From Jutongia hominis (GTDB lineage: Bacteria > Bacillota > Clostridia > Lachnospirales > Lachnospiraceae), in NCBI RefSeq assembly GCF_014384965.1, contig NZ_JACRSW010000009.1, positions 97,499 through 161,498 of the forward strand: a stretch of 64,000 nucleotides of DNA. Direction: 5' to 3'. This document shows, piece after piece, positions 17,680 to 27,302 of this stretch. Positions within the stretch are counted from its first letter, which is position 1; the number at the start of each line of letters is the position of its first letter. The translations under genes and the position numbers were made by a program. The notes beneath the pieces are model-generated. The model saw only the letters and a list, made by a program, of their open reading frames with translations. It had not been told where the DNA came from and made no database searches.

Positions 17680-18541
17680 GAAAGAAGAATATTGGAATAT
17701 GCTTCGGAGCTTTTCTAAGCTAAAAGGATATGAAGGCTGGCTGCTTGCACAGATGAACTGGCATGTAACCGCTCTTTCCGGCAAAGAAGCAAAACAGCAG
17801 CCAAACATAGTTCGGGCAGAAAAGAAATATCAAACAGAGGAACAAGAGATGGAAACGACCGAAAAACCGGCACAGATCAACTGGCAGATACAGGAGAAGA
17901 AGAAAAAAGCATTTGCAACGATTACTCTGTCGGGAACAGATGACGGTTATCGACATGAAATTACGGTTCTTTTGGTCAAACCTAAGGAAAATTTTTCTAA
18001 CCATGTTACAAGACAGCCAAAAGCGTGTGGGTCTGACCAGCCGGACAAACGAAAACAACCGGCGTATGCAGAGACGGAACATAGAAAAAGTCTGTCACAA
18101 CAAGATATAGCCACGGTTTATAAAGTGGATGAAAAAAAGCAGACAATTTCTTTTACAAACAGTCAGATCAAAGACTATTTAGAACAGACCAAAGACTATA
18201 ATCCGATTCACGAAGGAGAAAATGCAATTGTTCCGGGATTTTTGATCTTACAAAAGCTTCTTTTTGAGTTGCACGTTACAGATCTGCTAAAAGAGAACAA
18301 GATTGCAAGAGTATTAATGGATCATTCCTGTCAGGATAAAGAAAAAGAGCCAGAAGAAGGAAACAGAGAGCAGTGCAACGAAGAGCAGCAAATTTCCGGC
18401 GAAAAGAAGGGGTTTGCGATCGAAATGACATGGAAAGGTATATTATCTTGTAAAGAAAAGTGCACGATTTACCGGTCAGATGCGTTTGCTCTGTGTGGTA
18501 AAGCAGACCGGCGGATCCTTTGGATATGCAAAGTAAAATGA
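17654..18541 (+). CDS. MaoC/hot-dog-like protein in the biotin operon
   Basis: A 295-residue protein whose start overlaps the bioB stop by 26 bp (an alternative ATG is at 17672). The clearest homology is DYNPIHEGENAIVPGFLI (about residues 180-200). This matches the catalytic D-x-N-P-x-H segment of MaoC/(R)-enoyl-CoA hydratases, so a hydratase/dehydratase or acyl-thioester-binding role is likely. The rest is unusual: a Lys/Gln/Glu-rich N-terminal half with long charged insertions and a poorly conserved C-terminal strand region. The family call rests on one motif. Its place between bioB and a thiolase points to acyl chain chemistry for a biotin precursor, which is inference. Confidence 0.55.
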   Translation: MNQDCGMIRKEEYWNMLRSFSKLKGYEGWLLAQMNWHVTALSGKEAKQQPNIVRAEKKYQTEEQEMETTEKPAQINWQIQEKKKKAFATITLSGTDDGYRHEITVLLVKPKENFSNHVTRQPKACGSDQPDKRKQPAYAETEHRKSLSQQDIATVYKVDEKKQTISFTNSQIKDYLEQTKDYNPIHEGENAIVPGFLILQKLLFELHVTDLLKENKIARVLMDHSCQDKEKEPEEGNREQCNEEQQISGEKKGFAIEMTWKGILSCKEKCTIYRSDAFALCGKADRRILWICKVK

Positions 18542-18586
18542 TTCTAAAAATAATCAGATGATAATACAGAAAAAGGAAGACAGATT

Positions 18587-19765
18587 GTGGAAAAAGCATA
18601 TATTTTAGGTGGGATTAGAAGTGATATAGGAATTGAAAATGGGAAATACTGTAATATTCCGGCAGAAAAACTCGGTGCGGCTGTATTTAAGCAATTATTA
18701 GAAAAGTACAGCATCGAACCGGAAAAGATCGATCTTGTCATAGCCGGAAATGCAGTAGGAGCAGGCGGAAACCTGACAAGATTAATGCTTTTAGAGTCAG
18801 AGATCGGAAAAGACATACCGGCAGTGACAGTAGATGTGCAGTGTGGTTCCGGTTTAGAAAGCATAGCACTTGCAGCTGCAAAGATCCGGAGCGGACAGGC
18901 AGACGTAGTGATCGCTGGAGGATTTGAAAGCAGTTCTACCGCACCAAGACGAAGTTATCATCCCAACCATCCTGATTATGAAAAATATGGTGGGAAAGAC
19001 AACTGGTATCGTGTTGCAAAATTTGTACCCGAATACCATCATGAACAGGTGATGTTAGAAGGTGCAGAACATACAGCGGTCACAGAGAAGGTCACAAGAG
19101 AAGAAATGGATGCATGGGCATTGCTAAGCCACAAAAGAGCAGTCAAAGCCAGAGAAGATCACGTATTAGAAGATTGCATTGTATCTGTTACAGGTGATCT
19201 CCCTAAAGATGAAGGAATCCGTGACAGAATGAGTGAACGTCTGTTAAAAAGGCTGCCACCGGTGTTAAAGGAAGGCAGTTTGATCACGGCAGGCAACGCC
19301 TGTCTGACACATGATGGAGCGGCTTTTGTGATTTTGTGTTCTGAAAAATTTCATCAGATATATCAGGCACGGACAGGAAAGCAGGCACAAGCATTTTTTG
19401 TACAGGTTGCAGAAAGTGCGGGAGATCCGATGAAAAGCCCATTGACGGCGATCACAGCGATCGAAAGATTACTTGCAAAAGCAGATATCTGTCCGGAACA
19501 GATTGCCGCATGGGAATGTAACGAAGCTTTTTCCGTAATCGATGTTTTATTTGAAAGACATTTTCCAAAGCAGGTTAAAGATTATAATATTTTTGGCGGT
19601 GCATTGGCATACGGACATCCCTATGGAGCGTCAGGCGGTATGATCTTACTTCATTTATTAAAGGCATTGCAAAACAGAAATGGCAAATATGGCATTTGCA
19701 GCATTGCGGCAGCAGGCGGAGTCGGCACAGCGTTATTAGTACAGCGTATGAACGATGCCCGGTAA
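18587..19765 (+). CDS. Thiolase-family protein (YhfS-like) in the biotin operon
   Basis: A 392-residue thiolase fold protein. The acyl-accepting cysteine is C86 in VQCGSG, NEAF is present (ECNEAFSV), and H344 lies in YGHPYGASGG. A gap-free comparison of the C-terminus with classical biosynthetic thiolase shows that the second catalytic cysteine of CIGGGMG is an alanine here (AAAGGVG). Normal Claisen condensation may therefore be impaired or changed. Translation starts at GTG 18587 after AAGGAAG. The order bioB - MaoC-like - thiolase - ligase recalls the BirA-controlled yhfU/yhfT/yhfS genes of Bacillus, where YhfS is a thiolase of unsettled role. Confidence 0.85.
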   Translation: MEKAYILGGIRSDIGIENGKYCNIPAEKLGAAVFKQLLEKYSIEPEKIDLVIAGNAVGAGGNLTRLMLLESEIGKDIPAVTVDVQCGSGLESIALAAAKIRSGQADVVIAGGFESSSTAPRRSYHPNHPDYEKYGGKDNWYRVAKFVPEYHHEQVMLEGAEHTAVTEKVTREEMDAWALLSHKRAVKAREDHVLEDCIVSVTGDLPKDEGIRDRMSERLLKRLPPVLKEGSLITAGNACLTHDGAAFVILCSEKFHQIYQARTGKQAQAFFVQVAESAGDPMKSPLTAITAIERLLAKADICPEQIAAWECNEAFSVIDVLFERHFPKQVKDYNIFGGALAYGHPYGASGGMILLHLLKALQNRNGKYGICSIAAAGGVGTALLVQRMNDAR

Positions 19766-19941
19766 GATAAGAATGAAAAACAAAAAGAAATTGCAAAAGC
19801 AGAAAAGTTTCCAGGTAACGACAAAAAACGAAAAAGTGACAAAAATAAAAACAGAAAAGCAAAAAAATTCTAAAATTGCGAAAGAACAACAGAAAGATGC
19901 AAAAGGAACAAAGGAACAGAAAAAAGAAAAGAGAACAAACC

Positions 19942-21210
19942 ATGCAATACTATAAGATGATATGTGAACAACCGGAAGAAAAAGAGGCACTTGTACTCAA
20001 TGACAAAAGTTATACATATGAAGATTTACAACTGCTTGCATCCAAAAGAGCAAAAGTTCTGTTATCAAAGGAAACTTCTAAGATCCATATTATCAGGAAA
20101 GAGCATATTTTAGAGCAGTTAATTGATTTTCTGGCTTGTAATGCTGTCGGCATCATTCCTTTGATCATGCCAAATGATTGTAAGATCACAAAAGAAGAGG
20201 TGTGGCAGCTTGCACAAAACGAGCTGGAAAAAATAGATAAAAAAACAGACACTACAAAAGTCTGCATGGCGGTTATGACTTCGGGAACAACTGGAATTCC
20301 GAAGATCTATTTTCGTACCTACGAAAGCTGGGCAGGCTTTTTTGGTGTGCAAAATGATATCTTTCAAGTGACAAAAGACAGCCGGCTTTTTACGCAGGGA
20401 AGTCTTGCTTTTACCGGCAACTTAAACTTATATCTTGCACAATTCTATGCAGGCGGTACCGTGATCGCACTGGAAGCATTCTGGCCTAAAAGCTGGCAGC
20501 AGGCTATTGAGAAATACCATGCCAATGCGATCTATCTGATCCCGTCGAAATTAATGCTGTTGCCTAAAGTCCAAAAAGAACCGTACAAAGAGATACGAAT
20601 GATCTTATCCGGCTCGCAAAGTTTAGGCATAGAAGATGCAAAAGCATTAAAAATGATCTATCCGAATACCGAGATCATTTTGTATTACGGTGCAAGCGAA
20701 TTAAATTATATTACTTATGTGACCGGACAGCAGATGAATGAGAAAAGAAATCTGATCGGTAAAGCCTTTCCGGGTGTTACGGTAGAATTGAAAAAAGATG
20801 AATTTTATATTGATACGGCTTATCACGTAGAGGGGATTACCACACCATATACACTGCATGATACCGGATATTGCGACACAGAAGGAAACTTTTATTTTAC
20901 AGGCAGAAAAGACGATATTTTAAATATCCGAGGACGCAAGATCTCAGCACTCAAAGTAGAAAATGCATTTTTACAGATTGATGAAGTCAAAGAAGCTGCG
21001 GTTAAAGTCAGGACACATCATTCGGAAACAATTCTGGAAGTGTATGTCGAAGCAAAGGAAGATTTCCTTGAACGATATCGTCAAAAATGGCATAATGAAT
21101 TGAAAAAAGTGCTTGCATCTTATGAAATTCCACGCTGTATTTATGTCAGAAAGCAGCTTCCTAAAAACGACAGCGGAAAGATCATAAAAGACAAACTGCA
21201 TCCTGACTAA
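19942..21210 (+). CDS. AMP-forming acyl-CoA ligase (YhfT-like) in the biotin operon
   Basis: A 423-residue ANL-superfamily enzyme. The ATP/AMP loop is MTSGTTGIPK, the adenylate motif is ILYYGASELNYIT, GYCDTEGNFYFTGRKDD precedes the hinge, and the C-terminal lysine is in LPKNDSGKIIKDKL. It should adenylate a carboxylic acid and pass it to CoA. At 423 residues it is shorter than typical long-chain ligases, with a reduced N-terminal domain. In-frame ATGs at 19876 and 19897 would add a lysine/glutamine-rich tail, so I chose 19942, though its RBS is poor. Gene order suggests activation of a fatty or dicarboxylic acid for the biotin pathway; that is inference. Confidence 0.82.
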   Translation: MQYYKMICEQPEEKEALVLNDKSYTYEDLQLLASKRAKVLLSKETSKIHIIRKEHILEQLIDFLACNAVGIIPLIMPNDCKITKEEVWQLAQNELEKIDKKTDTTKVCMAVMTSGTTGIPKIYFRTYESWAGFFGVQNDIFQVTKDSRLFTQGSLAFTGNLNLYLAQFYAGGTVIALEAFWPKSWQQAIEKYHANAIYLIPSKLMLLPKVQKEPYKEIRMILSGSQSLGIEDAKALKMIYPNTEIILYYGASELNYITYVTGQQMNEKRNLIGKAFPGVTVELKKDEFYIDTAYHVEGITTPYTLHDTGYCDTEGNFYFTGRKDDILNIRGRKISALKVENAFLQIDEVKEAAVKVRTHHSETILEVYVEAKEDFLERYRQKWHNELKKVLASYEIPRCIYVRKQLPKNDSGKIIKDKLHPD

Positions 21211-21269
21211 AATCAAGAAGAAAAAATAATGACACTACATTTAATGGTTGCCCAAAATAACAGTAAAGC

Positions 21270-21380
21270 ACAAAACTTAAAGGCATTACAGTAAGTAAAA
21301 AAGCATCGCAGCAAGCCTTAAAAACGTATTACAGCAATCCCAAAAAGGGATAGGACAAATCTTGCAATGTACCACAGGAA
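21270..21380 (+). repeat. Degenerate leader repeats before nitroreductase
   Basis: Words GCATTACAG, GCATCGCAGCA, GTATTACAGCAAT and CTTGCAATGT recur in A-rich sequence in the 238-bp gap after the ligase gene. They resemble the words in the bioB leader (16540-16665). No terminator hairpin with a T-run is evident in the gap, so read-through from the biotin operon is possible. Confidence 0.35.
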
Positions 21381-21448
21381 GCCTAAAAGGAGTATAATGA
21401 ATGCATGACATTCACCCTGACAATAAGAATCAGAAAAGAGGAACAAAG

Positions 21449-22015
21449 ATGAAATTAACAGATAAGATTTATAAAAAGAAAAACACACAGGAGATCGAAA
21501 ATTTCACGGATTTAGTCAAAGCCAGATATTCAGCCCGTTCGATGAGTGAAAGAAAAGTAGAAAAAGAAAAGCTTGACCAGATCCTTGAAGTTGCACGACT
21601 CAGTCCGACCGCATGCAACTTACAAAGACAGCGTTTGAAAGTCGTAACATCGAAAGAAGGCATTCAAAAGCTCAGGGATTGTACACCATGTCATTTCAAA
21701 GCGTCCACGATCATTATACTTTCGATCGAAGAAGATACAAAAGATTCTGCGATGAAAGGCGATGACTGGTACAAATTCGGCTTGATCGATATCGGTATCG
21801 TGGCAGAACACATGGCACTCAAAGCGACAGAATTAGGCATTGGTTCTACGATCGTAGGAATGATGGATGCCGACAAGGTACGTGAGATGTTTGCAATCCC
21901 TGTCACTGAACATCCGGTGTTATTATTGCCACTTGGCTATCCCGATGAAAAAGGAAAGCCATGCATCCTGCACGCAAGCCGCCTTCCGATTGATGATACC
22001 GTGACATGGGCATAA
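21449..22015 (+). CDS. Nitroreductase-family FMN oxidoreductase
   Basis: A 188-residue nitroreductase-fold protein. The N-terminal FMN phosphate-binding segment reads KARYSARSMSERKV, then LSPTACNLQRQRLKVV, then the C-terminal LGIGSTIVGMMD and PVLLLPLGYPDEKG segments. These enzymes use FMN and NAD(P)H to reduce nitro or quinone-like compounds; the true substrate is unknown. AGAGGA precedes ATG 21449; the in-frame ATG at 21401 has no site. It follows the biotin operon on the same strand, but membership is uncertain. Confidence 0.88.
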   Translation: MKLTDKIYKKKNTQEIENFTDLVKARYSARSMSERKVEKEKLDQILEVARLSPTACNLQRQRLKVVTSKEGIQKLRDCTPCHFKASTIIILSIEEDTKDSAMKGDDWYKFGLIDIGIVAEHMALKATELGIGSTIVGMMDADKVREMFAIPVTEHPVLLLPLGYPDEKGKPCILHASRLPIDDTVTWA

Positions 22016-22181
22016 CGGATTCCATAACAGATACAAAAAGCATCGCTGATCCGTACCATACTTGCAATCTTAGGATTTTAATGGTATCTTAAAAAGTAAA
22101 GTAAAAATGACACAACATCTGAATGCTGCATTGATAAGAAGATGATGTGCTGATAAGACAAAAAGTGGAGGAAGATTTATT

Positions 22182-23570
22182 ATGGAAAAGACAATGGACA
22201 AGATCGTAGCTCTTGCAAAAGCGAGAGGTTTTGTATACCCTGGCTCAGAAATCTACGGAGGGCTGGCAAACTCATGGGATTACGGAAATCTTGGCGTAGA
22301 ATTAAAGAACAACATTAAGCAGGCATGGTGGCAGAAATTTGTTCGTGAAAATCCATACAACGTAGGTATTGATAGTGCGATTCTTATGAACCCGCAGACA
22401 TGGGTAGCATCAGGACATCTTGGCAGCTTTTCCGATCCTTTGATGGATTGTAAAGATTGTCATGAACGTTTCCGCGCAGATAAAGTGATCGAGGATTACA
22501 TGGAAGAACATGACATCAAGATCGAAGGCAGCGTAGATGCATGGTCAAAAGAAGAAATGAAGAAATACATCGATGAGCATGATATTGTGTGCCCAAGCTG
22601 TGGTAAGAAGAATTTTACCGATATCCGTGAGTTCAACCTGATGTTTAAGACATTCCAGGGTGTTACGGAAGATGCAAAGAGTACGGTATATCTTCGTCCA
22701 GAGACAGCACAGGGTATTTTCGTAAACTTCAAAAATGTAGCACGTACATCACGCAAGAAGATCCCGTTTGGTATTGGTCAGATCGGTAAATCATTCCGTA
22801 ATGAGATCACACCGGGTAACTTCATTTTCCGAATCCGTGAATTCGAGCAGATGGAACTGGAATTCTTCTGTGAACCGGATACAGATTTAGAGTGGTTTGA
22901 CTACTGGAAGAACTATTGTATCAATTGGTTACAGTCCCTTGGCATTAAGCCGGAAGATATGCGTGTCCGTGATCATGAAAAAGAAGAGCTTTCTTTCTAT
23001 AGTAAAGCAACATCAGATATTGAATTCCTGTTCCCATTCGGATGGGGCGAACTTTGGGGAATCGCAGATCGTACAGACTATGATCTGACACAGCACCAGA
23101 ACGTATCAAAAGCAGATCTGACATACTTTGATGATACAAAGAATGAAAAATACATTCCATATGTTATTGAACCATCACTTGGTGCAGACCGTGTTACACT
23201 TGCATTCCTTTGCCAGGCATATGATGAAGAAGAGATCGGAGAAGGAGATGTCAGAACCGTTATGCATTTTCATCCTGCGATCGCACCGGTTAAGATTGCG
23301 GTGCTTCCGTTATCAAAGAAGTTATCAGAACAGGCTACAGAGATTTATACAAACCTTTGCAAGAAATATAATTGTGAATTTGATGAGCGTGGTAATATCG
23401 GTAAGAGATACCGCCGTCAGGATGAGATCGGTACACCATACTGCATCACATACGACTTTGATTCCGTAGAAGATGGTGCTGTAACTGTCCGCGACCGTGA
23501 CAGTATGGAGCAGGAGCGTATTAAGATTGAAGATCTTGACAAATACTTTGAAGACAAATTCACATTTTAA
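22182..23570 (+). CDS. glyS: Glycyl-tRNA synthetase (single-chain, class II)
   Basis: A 462-residue class II synthetase of the dimeric alpha2 type that charges tRNA-Gly with glycine. Characteristic parts are the N-terminal [20 protein letters not shown], the zinc-type cysteines (CKDC and CPSC), motif 2 with [25 protein letters not shown], motif 3 with [14 protein letters not shown], and the C-terminal anticodon-binding domain ([11 protein letters not shown]). GGAGG precedes the start. The 166-bp upstream region shows no T-box sequence (no GGTGGTACCGCG-like element). Confidence 0.97.
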   Translation: MEKTMDKIVALAKARGFVYPGSEIYGGLANSWDYGNLGVELKNNIKQAWWQKFVRENPYNVGIDSAILMNPQTWVASGHLGSFSDPLMDCKDCHERFRADKVIEDYMEEHDIKIEGSVDAWSKEEMKKYIDEHDIVCPSCGKKNFTDIREFNLMFKTFQGVTEDAKSTVYLRPETAQGIFVNFKNVARTSRKKIPFGIGQIGKSFRNEITPGNFIFRIREFEQMELEFFCEPDTDLEWFDYWKNYCINWLQSLGIKPEDMRVRDHEKEELSFYSKATSDIEFLFPFGWGELWGIADRTDYDLTQHQNVSKADLTYFDDTKNEKYIPYVIEPSLGADRVTLAFLCQAYDEEEIGEGDVRTVMHFHPAIAPVKIAVLPLSKKLSEQATEIYTNLCKKYNCEFDERGNIGKRYRRQDEIGTPYCITYDFDSVEDGAVTVRDRDSMEQERIKIEDLDKYFEDKFTF

Positions 23571-23653
23571 AGATTATAAGAGACATCATTTGAGGTTAAG
23601 GCGATAAATATCAGATATGCAGGTCTTTTGACACCTTTAACCATAAGGATAGA

Positions 23654-23695
23654 AAGAATGTATATAGGCAGGATTTACGCTTGTATGCATTCTTT
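23654..23695 (+). terminator. Possible terminator after glyS
   Basis: AAGAATG (23654-23660) can pair with CATTCTT (23688-23694) across a long loop that has weaker internal pairing. TTTTT follows. Moderate support only. Confidence 0.4.
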
Positions 23696-23805
23696 TTCGT
23701 TTTTTATAAATTTGTACAAGGCATGCTTACACAGAAGTATTTTTTGCTTTATGGACAATGATATGACAGCAGTAATATGATCTGTTGAAATAGGGCTACC
23801 GCAAT

Positions 23806-23835
23806 CCCACTGGCTTTAGACAATGGGTAGTTCAC
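23806..23835. mobile_element. Possible IS200/IS605-type right-end remnant
   Basis: CCCACTG and CAATGGG form a stem (one mismatch) around GCTTTAGA, followed by TAGTTCAC. Subterminal hairpins of the form stem-CTTTAG-stem-GGGTAGTTCA are what I recall from right ends of IS200/IS605-family elements. No transposase lies nearby. It could equally be an unrelated leader hairpin of the gene at 23881. Confidence 0.35.
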
Positions 23836-23880
23836 ATATAAAATAAAGATGTTTTATCAAAAAGATAGGAGGATATGATT

Positions 23881-26800
23881 ATGAAAAAAAAGAAGTGGAA
23901 CCGTTTTCTTTCTGTTGTAGTAACAGCAGCGATGCTTGTTGCACCGTTGCAGGGATTGTCCTTTGTAGATGATCTGTTTACAACAGCAGGTGTGACAACA
24001 AAAGCATCTGCCCAGGATATAGCGCAGACAGATACATCCCAGAAAATAGGAACCTATCCGTATTTTGCTAATGAACCGGCAGATTGCGATGCCTCAGCGA
24101 AACTTGGTTCAGAACAGAATCCATTAGAGATTGCAAATGCAGTTCAGTTATACAATTTGTATTATGTGGGAAAGAACGCAGTCACCAATGAAAACAATGT
24201 GGCTGACAGTGACAGCGGAAGCAGTTATATGGATTGTTATTTTAAAGTAACGGGAAATATTGATCTGTCAGAGTTAAAAGAATATGGTATTACAGAATGG
24301 AGTGGCATCGGTGCAGGAGCGTATAATGGTTTTTGCGGAAAATTTGACGGTGGAAGCGAACAGGGATATATCATTTCTAATATGACGATCGACACGGAAA
24401 CAAGTTTGGTAGATAAAGGTCTGTTTAGCAAAGTAGGAACAGGCGGTGAGATTAAAAATGTCAGCCTGAAAAACCCAAAGATTACAGGTAAGTTGAGTGT
24501 ATGGAGTGAAGGCTGTGGTTTTCTTGCCGGAAAAGTAACGTCTTATGGAACAGATGAAACTGCTTTGATTGAGAATTGTCATATTTTGGATGGAAGTCTG
24601 CAAGTATCATCTGACTTATTTAAACCGGACACAACAGACTGTTTTTATAATGTGGAAGGCGGTAAGGTCAGAGATTATGAAGTAGTATCAGGTGCTTTTG
24701 GCGGAATTGTTGGAGAAGCAGGAGGAAATGTAACAATCCGCAATTGTACGAATGAAAGTGGCAATATCAATTGTGAAGGACTTAAAGATGTTGGCGGTAT
24801 TGTCGGTGTGATGTTTGATGGTGGTGAGATTATCTCTTGCACAAATAATGCACTTGTTAGCGGAACGATCAATGTTGGCGGAATAGCAGGACTGACAGAT
24901 GGTGTGACAATCAGAGGATGTAAGAATACATCAGCTGTCAGTGGACTGGAATGGTCAGAGGAAATCTGGGATAAGATTGAGACAGCACATAAGCAAGGAA
25001 CCACCTGGTTTGACGGTACGTCTGCTTATGATGCGTATGCACCGGCTGTCTGTATCGGCGGCATTGCCGGAAAGAGTACAGCCGGTATTATCGCATCAGA
25101 GAATGAAGGGGACATTACAGGAATAGAAATCTGTGGCGGTATTGCCGGCGGAACGATTGGCAATGTCTCTTATTGTATGAATTATGGAGATGTTTCTTAT
25201 AATGGGAACGCAGATAATAGCTATAAAAATATGTCGGCAACGGCAGCTGCATCGGATGTGATCCCATTAAAGTCAAACGGTGTGTCATTTGGTGGAATCG
25301 TTGGATCATTTGGATTTTTTGAATACCAGAGTGGAATAGAAGCATTACAGGTAAGCTATAGCGGTAATGCCGGGAAAGTAACTGCACTTGGCAACACAGC
25401 GGGTATTGTCGGTAATCGTAATTATGATATATCGGGGGATCGGGAATACGATAGTAGTGTAGAAGCAGTGACTCCGGTAATAGACTGTTATAATGCTGCA
25501 GAAATTACAAGTGATTCAGGAATTTTAGAGGGAAAAACACAATTGATCGGTGCAGATCAGACAGTAGAACGCTCATATTATTTGGCAGACGATGCGGAGG
25601 ATACTACAGAGGGGCGCACGAAAGCGCAATACAAGAGCGGTCAGGTGGCGTGGGAATTGTCCCATCAGCAGGGCGAAAATATATCATGGGTACAAAAAAT
25701 CGGTAAGCAGGATTATCCGGATGCGGTACGAAGCGGAAACAACAGTCTGACAGACACGGTATGCCGTATTCGCTTTATTCCGTATTTACAAGAATCAGAT
25801 GAGGAGTACAGTAAAGATCCGGTTTATGCAAATTTACATAGTACATTAGAAATGCCAAAGCAATCAACGGAAACAGAAATCTACACATATTATTCCGGTG
25901 TACAAAAGGAGGATGGTACATGGGAGGCTGGTGCTCCGGTCACATCTGTTACAATAGAAGAAGATTGCGTTATATTGGTAAAAAAAGAAAAAAGAGTTGT
26001 TACAGATAATCCGACAGCAGAACCGGTACAGACATCGGAACCTGCTCCTGTCAAAACAGCAGAACCGGTACCGCCACATCCGACAGCGGCAGTAGCAACG
26101 CTTCGTCCGACAGTTACCACAGCACCGGCACAGACACCGGACGTTTCTAATGTTAATAATACTACAGACAATACACAGAACAATTCGCAGAATACGAATA
26201 CAACACTTACAAAGGGTGCTACGATCAAACAAAACAATATGAATTTTACAGTCAACGATCAGAATAGTGTAACATTCAAAGGAATGAATACTAAGAAAGC
26301 AAATGTTACGATCCCTGACACGATCATATCGCAGGGAAAGAAACTGAAAGTTACAACGATCGCGGAAGGTGCATTTGAGAAGAATACTTCGATCAAAAAT
26401 GTTACATTAGGTAAAAATGTAAAACAGATCGGAAAGAAAGCTTTCAGAAACTGTAAAAAGCTTAAGAAAGTCAACTATTCGTCAAATTTACAGCAGCTTG
26501 GAGCACAAAGCTTTGAAAATTGTACCGATTTACAGCAGGTATCTCTTCCTGATTCTGTAAAGACAATCGGAAAGAAAGCCTTTAAGAACTGTAAGAAACT
26601 CAAAAAGTTTACAGTCGGAAAGAAGAAAAAGGCTGCGAAAAAAGCAGGAGGAATGCTTGTACCGTCTGATGCATTGACAACTACATCTGTAGAAAAAATG
26701 GCTGATGTGCAGGAGACATTAGAAGCTGCAAAAACTGGAAATCTCATCATAACAGAGGAAGAAGTTTCTTCTTATGCAGCATTGAATATGAAGATTGCGA

Positions 26801-27069
26801 TCGGTAATAATGCATTGGAAAACTGCTCTAACTTAAAATCCGTTATCGTAAACTGTGCGGTCAGTGTGATCGGTAACTCAGCATTTAAGAACTGTACCAA
26901 ACTTTCAGCAATTATCGTACGTTCTTTGATCTTAAAATCAGTTGGCAAGAAGGCACTGACCGGAGTAAGTAAGTGTAAGATTTCGGTGCCGACAAAGAAA
27001 TTCAAACCATACCGCAAGCTTTTTAAGAACAAAGGACAGGGTAAAAAAGTCTTTGTTGCGGCAACGTAA
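23881..27069 (+). CDS. Secreted GLUG-motif / LRR_5 (BspA-like) surface protein
   Basis: A 1062-residue secreted protein. A Sec signal peptide (positively charged MKKKKWNRF then a hydrophobic core) runs to about residue 35. Residues ~70-580 contain GLUG-type repeats (GGIVGxxxGxxIxxCxNxxxV), a beta-helix-like region found in adhesins. A Pro/Thr linker (about 700-765) is followed by LRR_5/BspA-like repeats (IGKKAFRNCKKLKKV). AGGAGG at 23867-23872 fits ATG 23881, not the ATG at 23875. There is no LPxTG, dockerin or SLH motif. It is probably a surface or matrix adhesin that binds plant fibre or host polymer. It is first of seven same-strand secreted-protein genes. Confidence 0.85.
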   Translation: MKKKKWNRFLSVVVTAAMLVAPLQGLSFVDDLFTTAGVTTKASAQDIAQTDTSQKIGTYPYFANEPADCDASAKLGSEQNPLEIANAVQLYNLYYVGKNAVTNENNVADSDSGSSYMDCYFKVTGNIDLSELKEYGITEWSGIGAGAYNGFCGKFDGGSEQGYIISNMTIDTETSLVDKGLFSKVGTGGEIKNVSLKNPKITGKLSVWSEGCGFLAGKVTSYGTDETALIENCHILDGSLQVSSDLFKPDTTDCFYNVEGGKVRDYEVVSGAFGGIVGEAGGNVTIRNCTNESGNINCEGLKDVGGIVGVMFDGGEIISCTNNALVSGTINVGGIAGLTDGVTIRGCKNTSAVSGLEWSEEIWDKIETAHKQGTTWFDGTSAYDAYAPAVCIGGIAGKSTAGIIASENEGDITGIEICGGIAGGTIGNVSYCMNYGDVSYNGNADNSYKNMSATAAASDVIPLKSNGVSFGGIVGSFGFFEYQSGIEALQVSYSGNAGKVTALGNTAGIVGNRNYDISGDREYDSSVEAVTPVIDCYNAAEITSDSGILEGKTQLIGADQTVERSYYLADDAEDTTEGRTKAQYKSGQVAWELSHQQGENISWVQKIGKQDYPDAVRSGNNSLTDTVCRIRFIPYLQESDEEYSKDPVYANLHSTLEMPKQSTETEIYTYYSGVQKEDGTWEAGAPVTSVTIEEDCVILVKKEKRVVTDNPTAEPVQTSEPAPVKTAEPVPPHPTAAVATLRPTVTTAPAQTPDVSNVNNTTDNTQNNSQNTNTTLTKGATIKQNNMNFTVNDQNSVTFKGMNTKKANVTIPDTIISQGKKLKVTTIAEGAFEKNTSIKNVTLGKNVKQIGKKAFRNCKKLKKVNYSSNLQQLGAQSFENCTDLQQVSLPDSVKTIGKKAFKNCKKLKKFTVGKKKKAAKKAGGMLVPSDALTTTSVEKMADVQETLEAAKTGNLIITEEEVSSYAALNMKIAIGNNALENCSNLKSVIVNCAVSVIGNSAFKNCTKLSAIIVRSLILKSVGKKALTGVSKCKISVPTKKFKPYRKLFKNKGQGKKVFVAAT

Positions 27070-27228
27070 TAAAAGCTGAAAAAATATTTTTCTAAAAAAC
27101 TGCAAAGAACAGGCTTGTAAAGAATGTATCTGTACTAGTTTTTTGACATGATTTAACAGATTGTTGTTTTTATAAAGCAGAAAGAAAAGTTTTGAAAGTG
27201 TAATGCTGTGAACAGAAATATAAATGTG

Positions 27229-27262
27229 CACAAAAATCCATTGTTTTCAATGGATTTTTGTG
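27229..27262 (+). terminator. Perfect hairpin between surface protein and GH5 gene
   Basis: CACAAAAATCCATTG, loop TTTT and CAATGGATTTTTGTG form a perfect 15-bp stem. It lies 160 bp after the previous stop and 41 bp before the GH5 start, so it may end the first gene or act as a leader attenuator for the second. Confidence 0.6.
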
Positions 27263-27302
27263 TTATTATGCATAAAACCATATTGGATAGGAGGAATAAC
27301 GT

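Noticed and set aside
19755..19955. 66-codon lysine-rich ORF between the thiolase and ligase genes
   Set aside because: Low-complexity A-rich leader sequence; no RBS and no protein features.
22016..22181. T-box leader before glyS
   Set aside because: No GGTGGTACCGCG-like sequence or antiterminator/terminator pair was found.
27143..27176. Sigma-A promoter before GH5 (27303)
   Set aside because: TTGACA and TATAAA are present but 22 bp apart, too far for a standard promoter.
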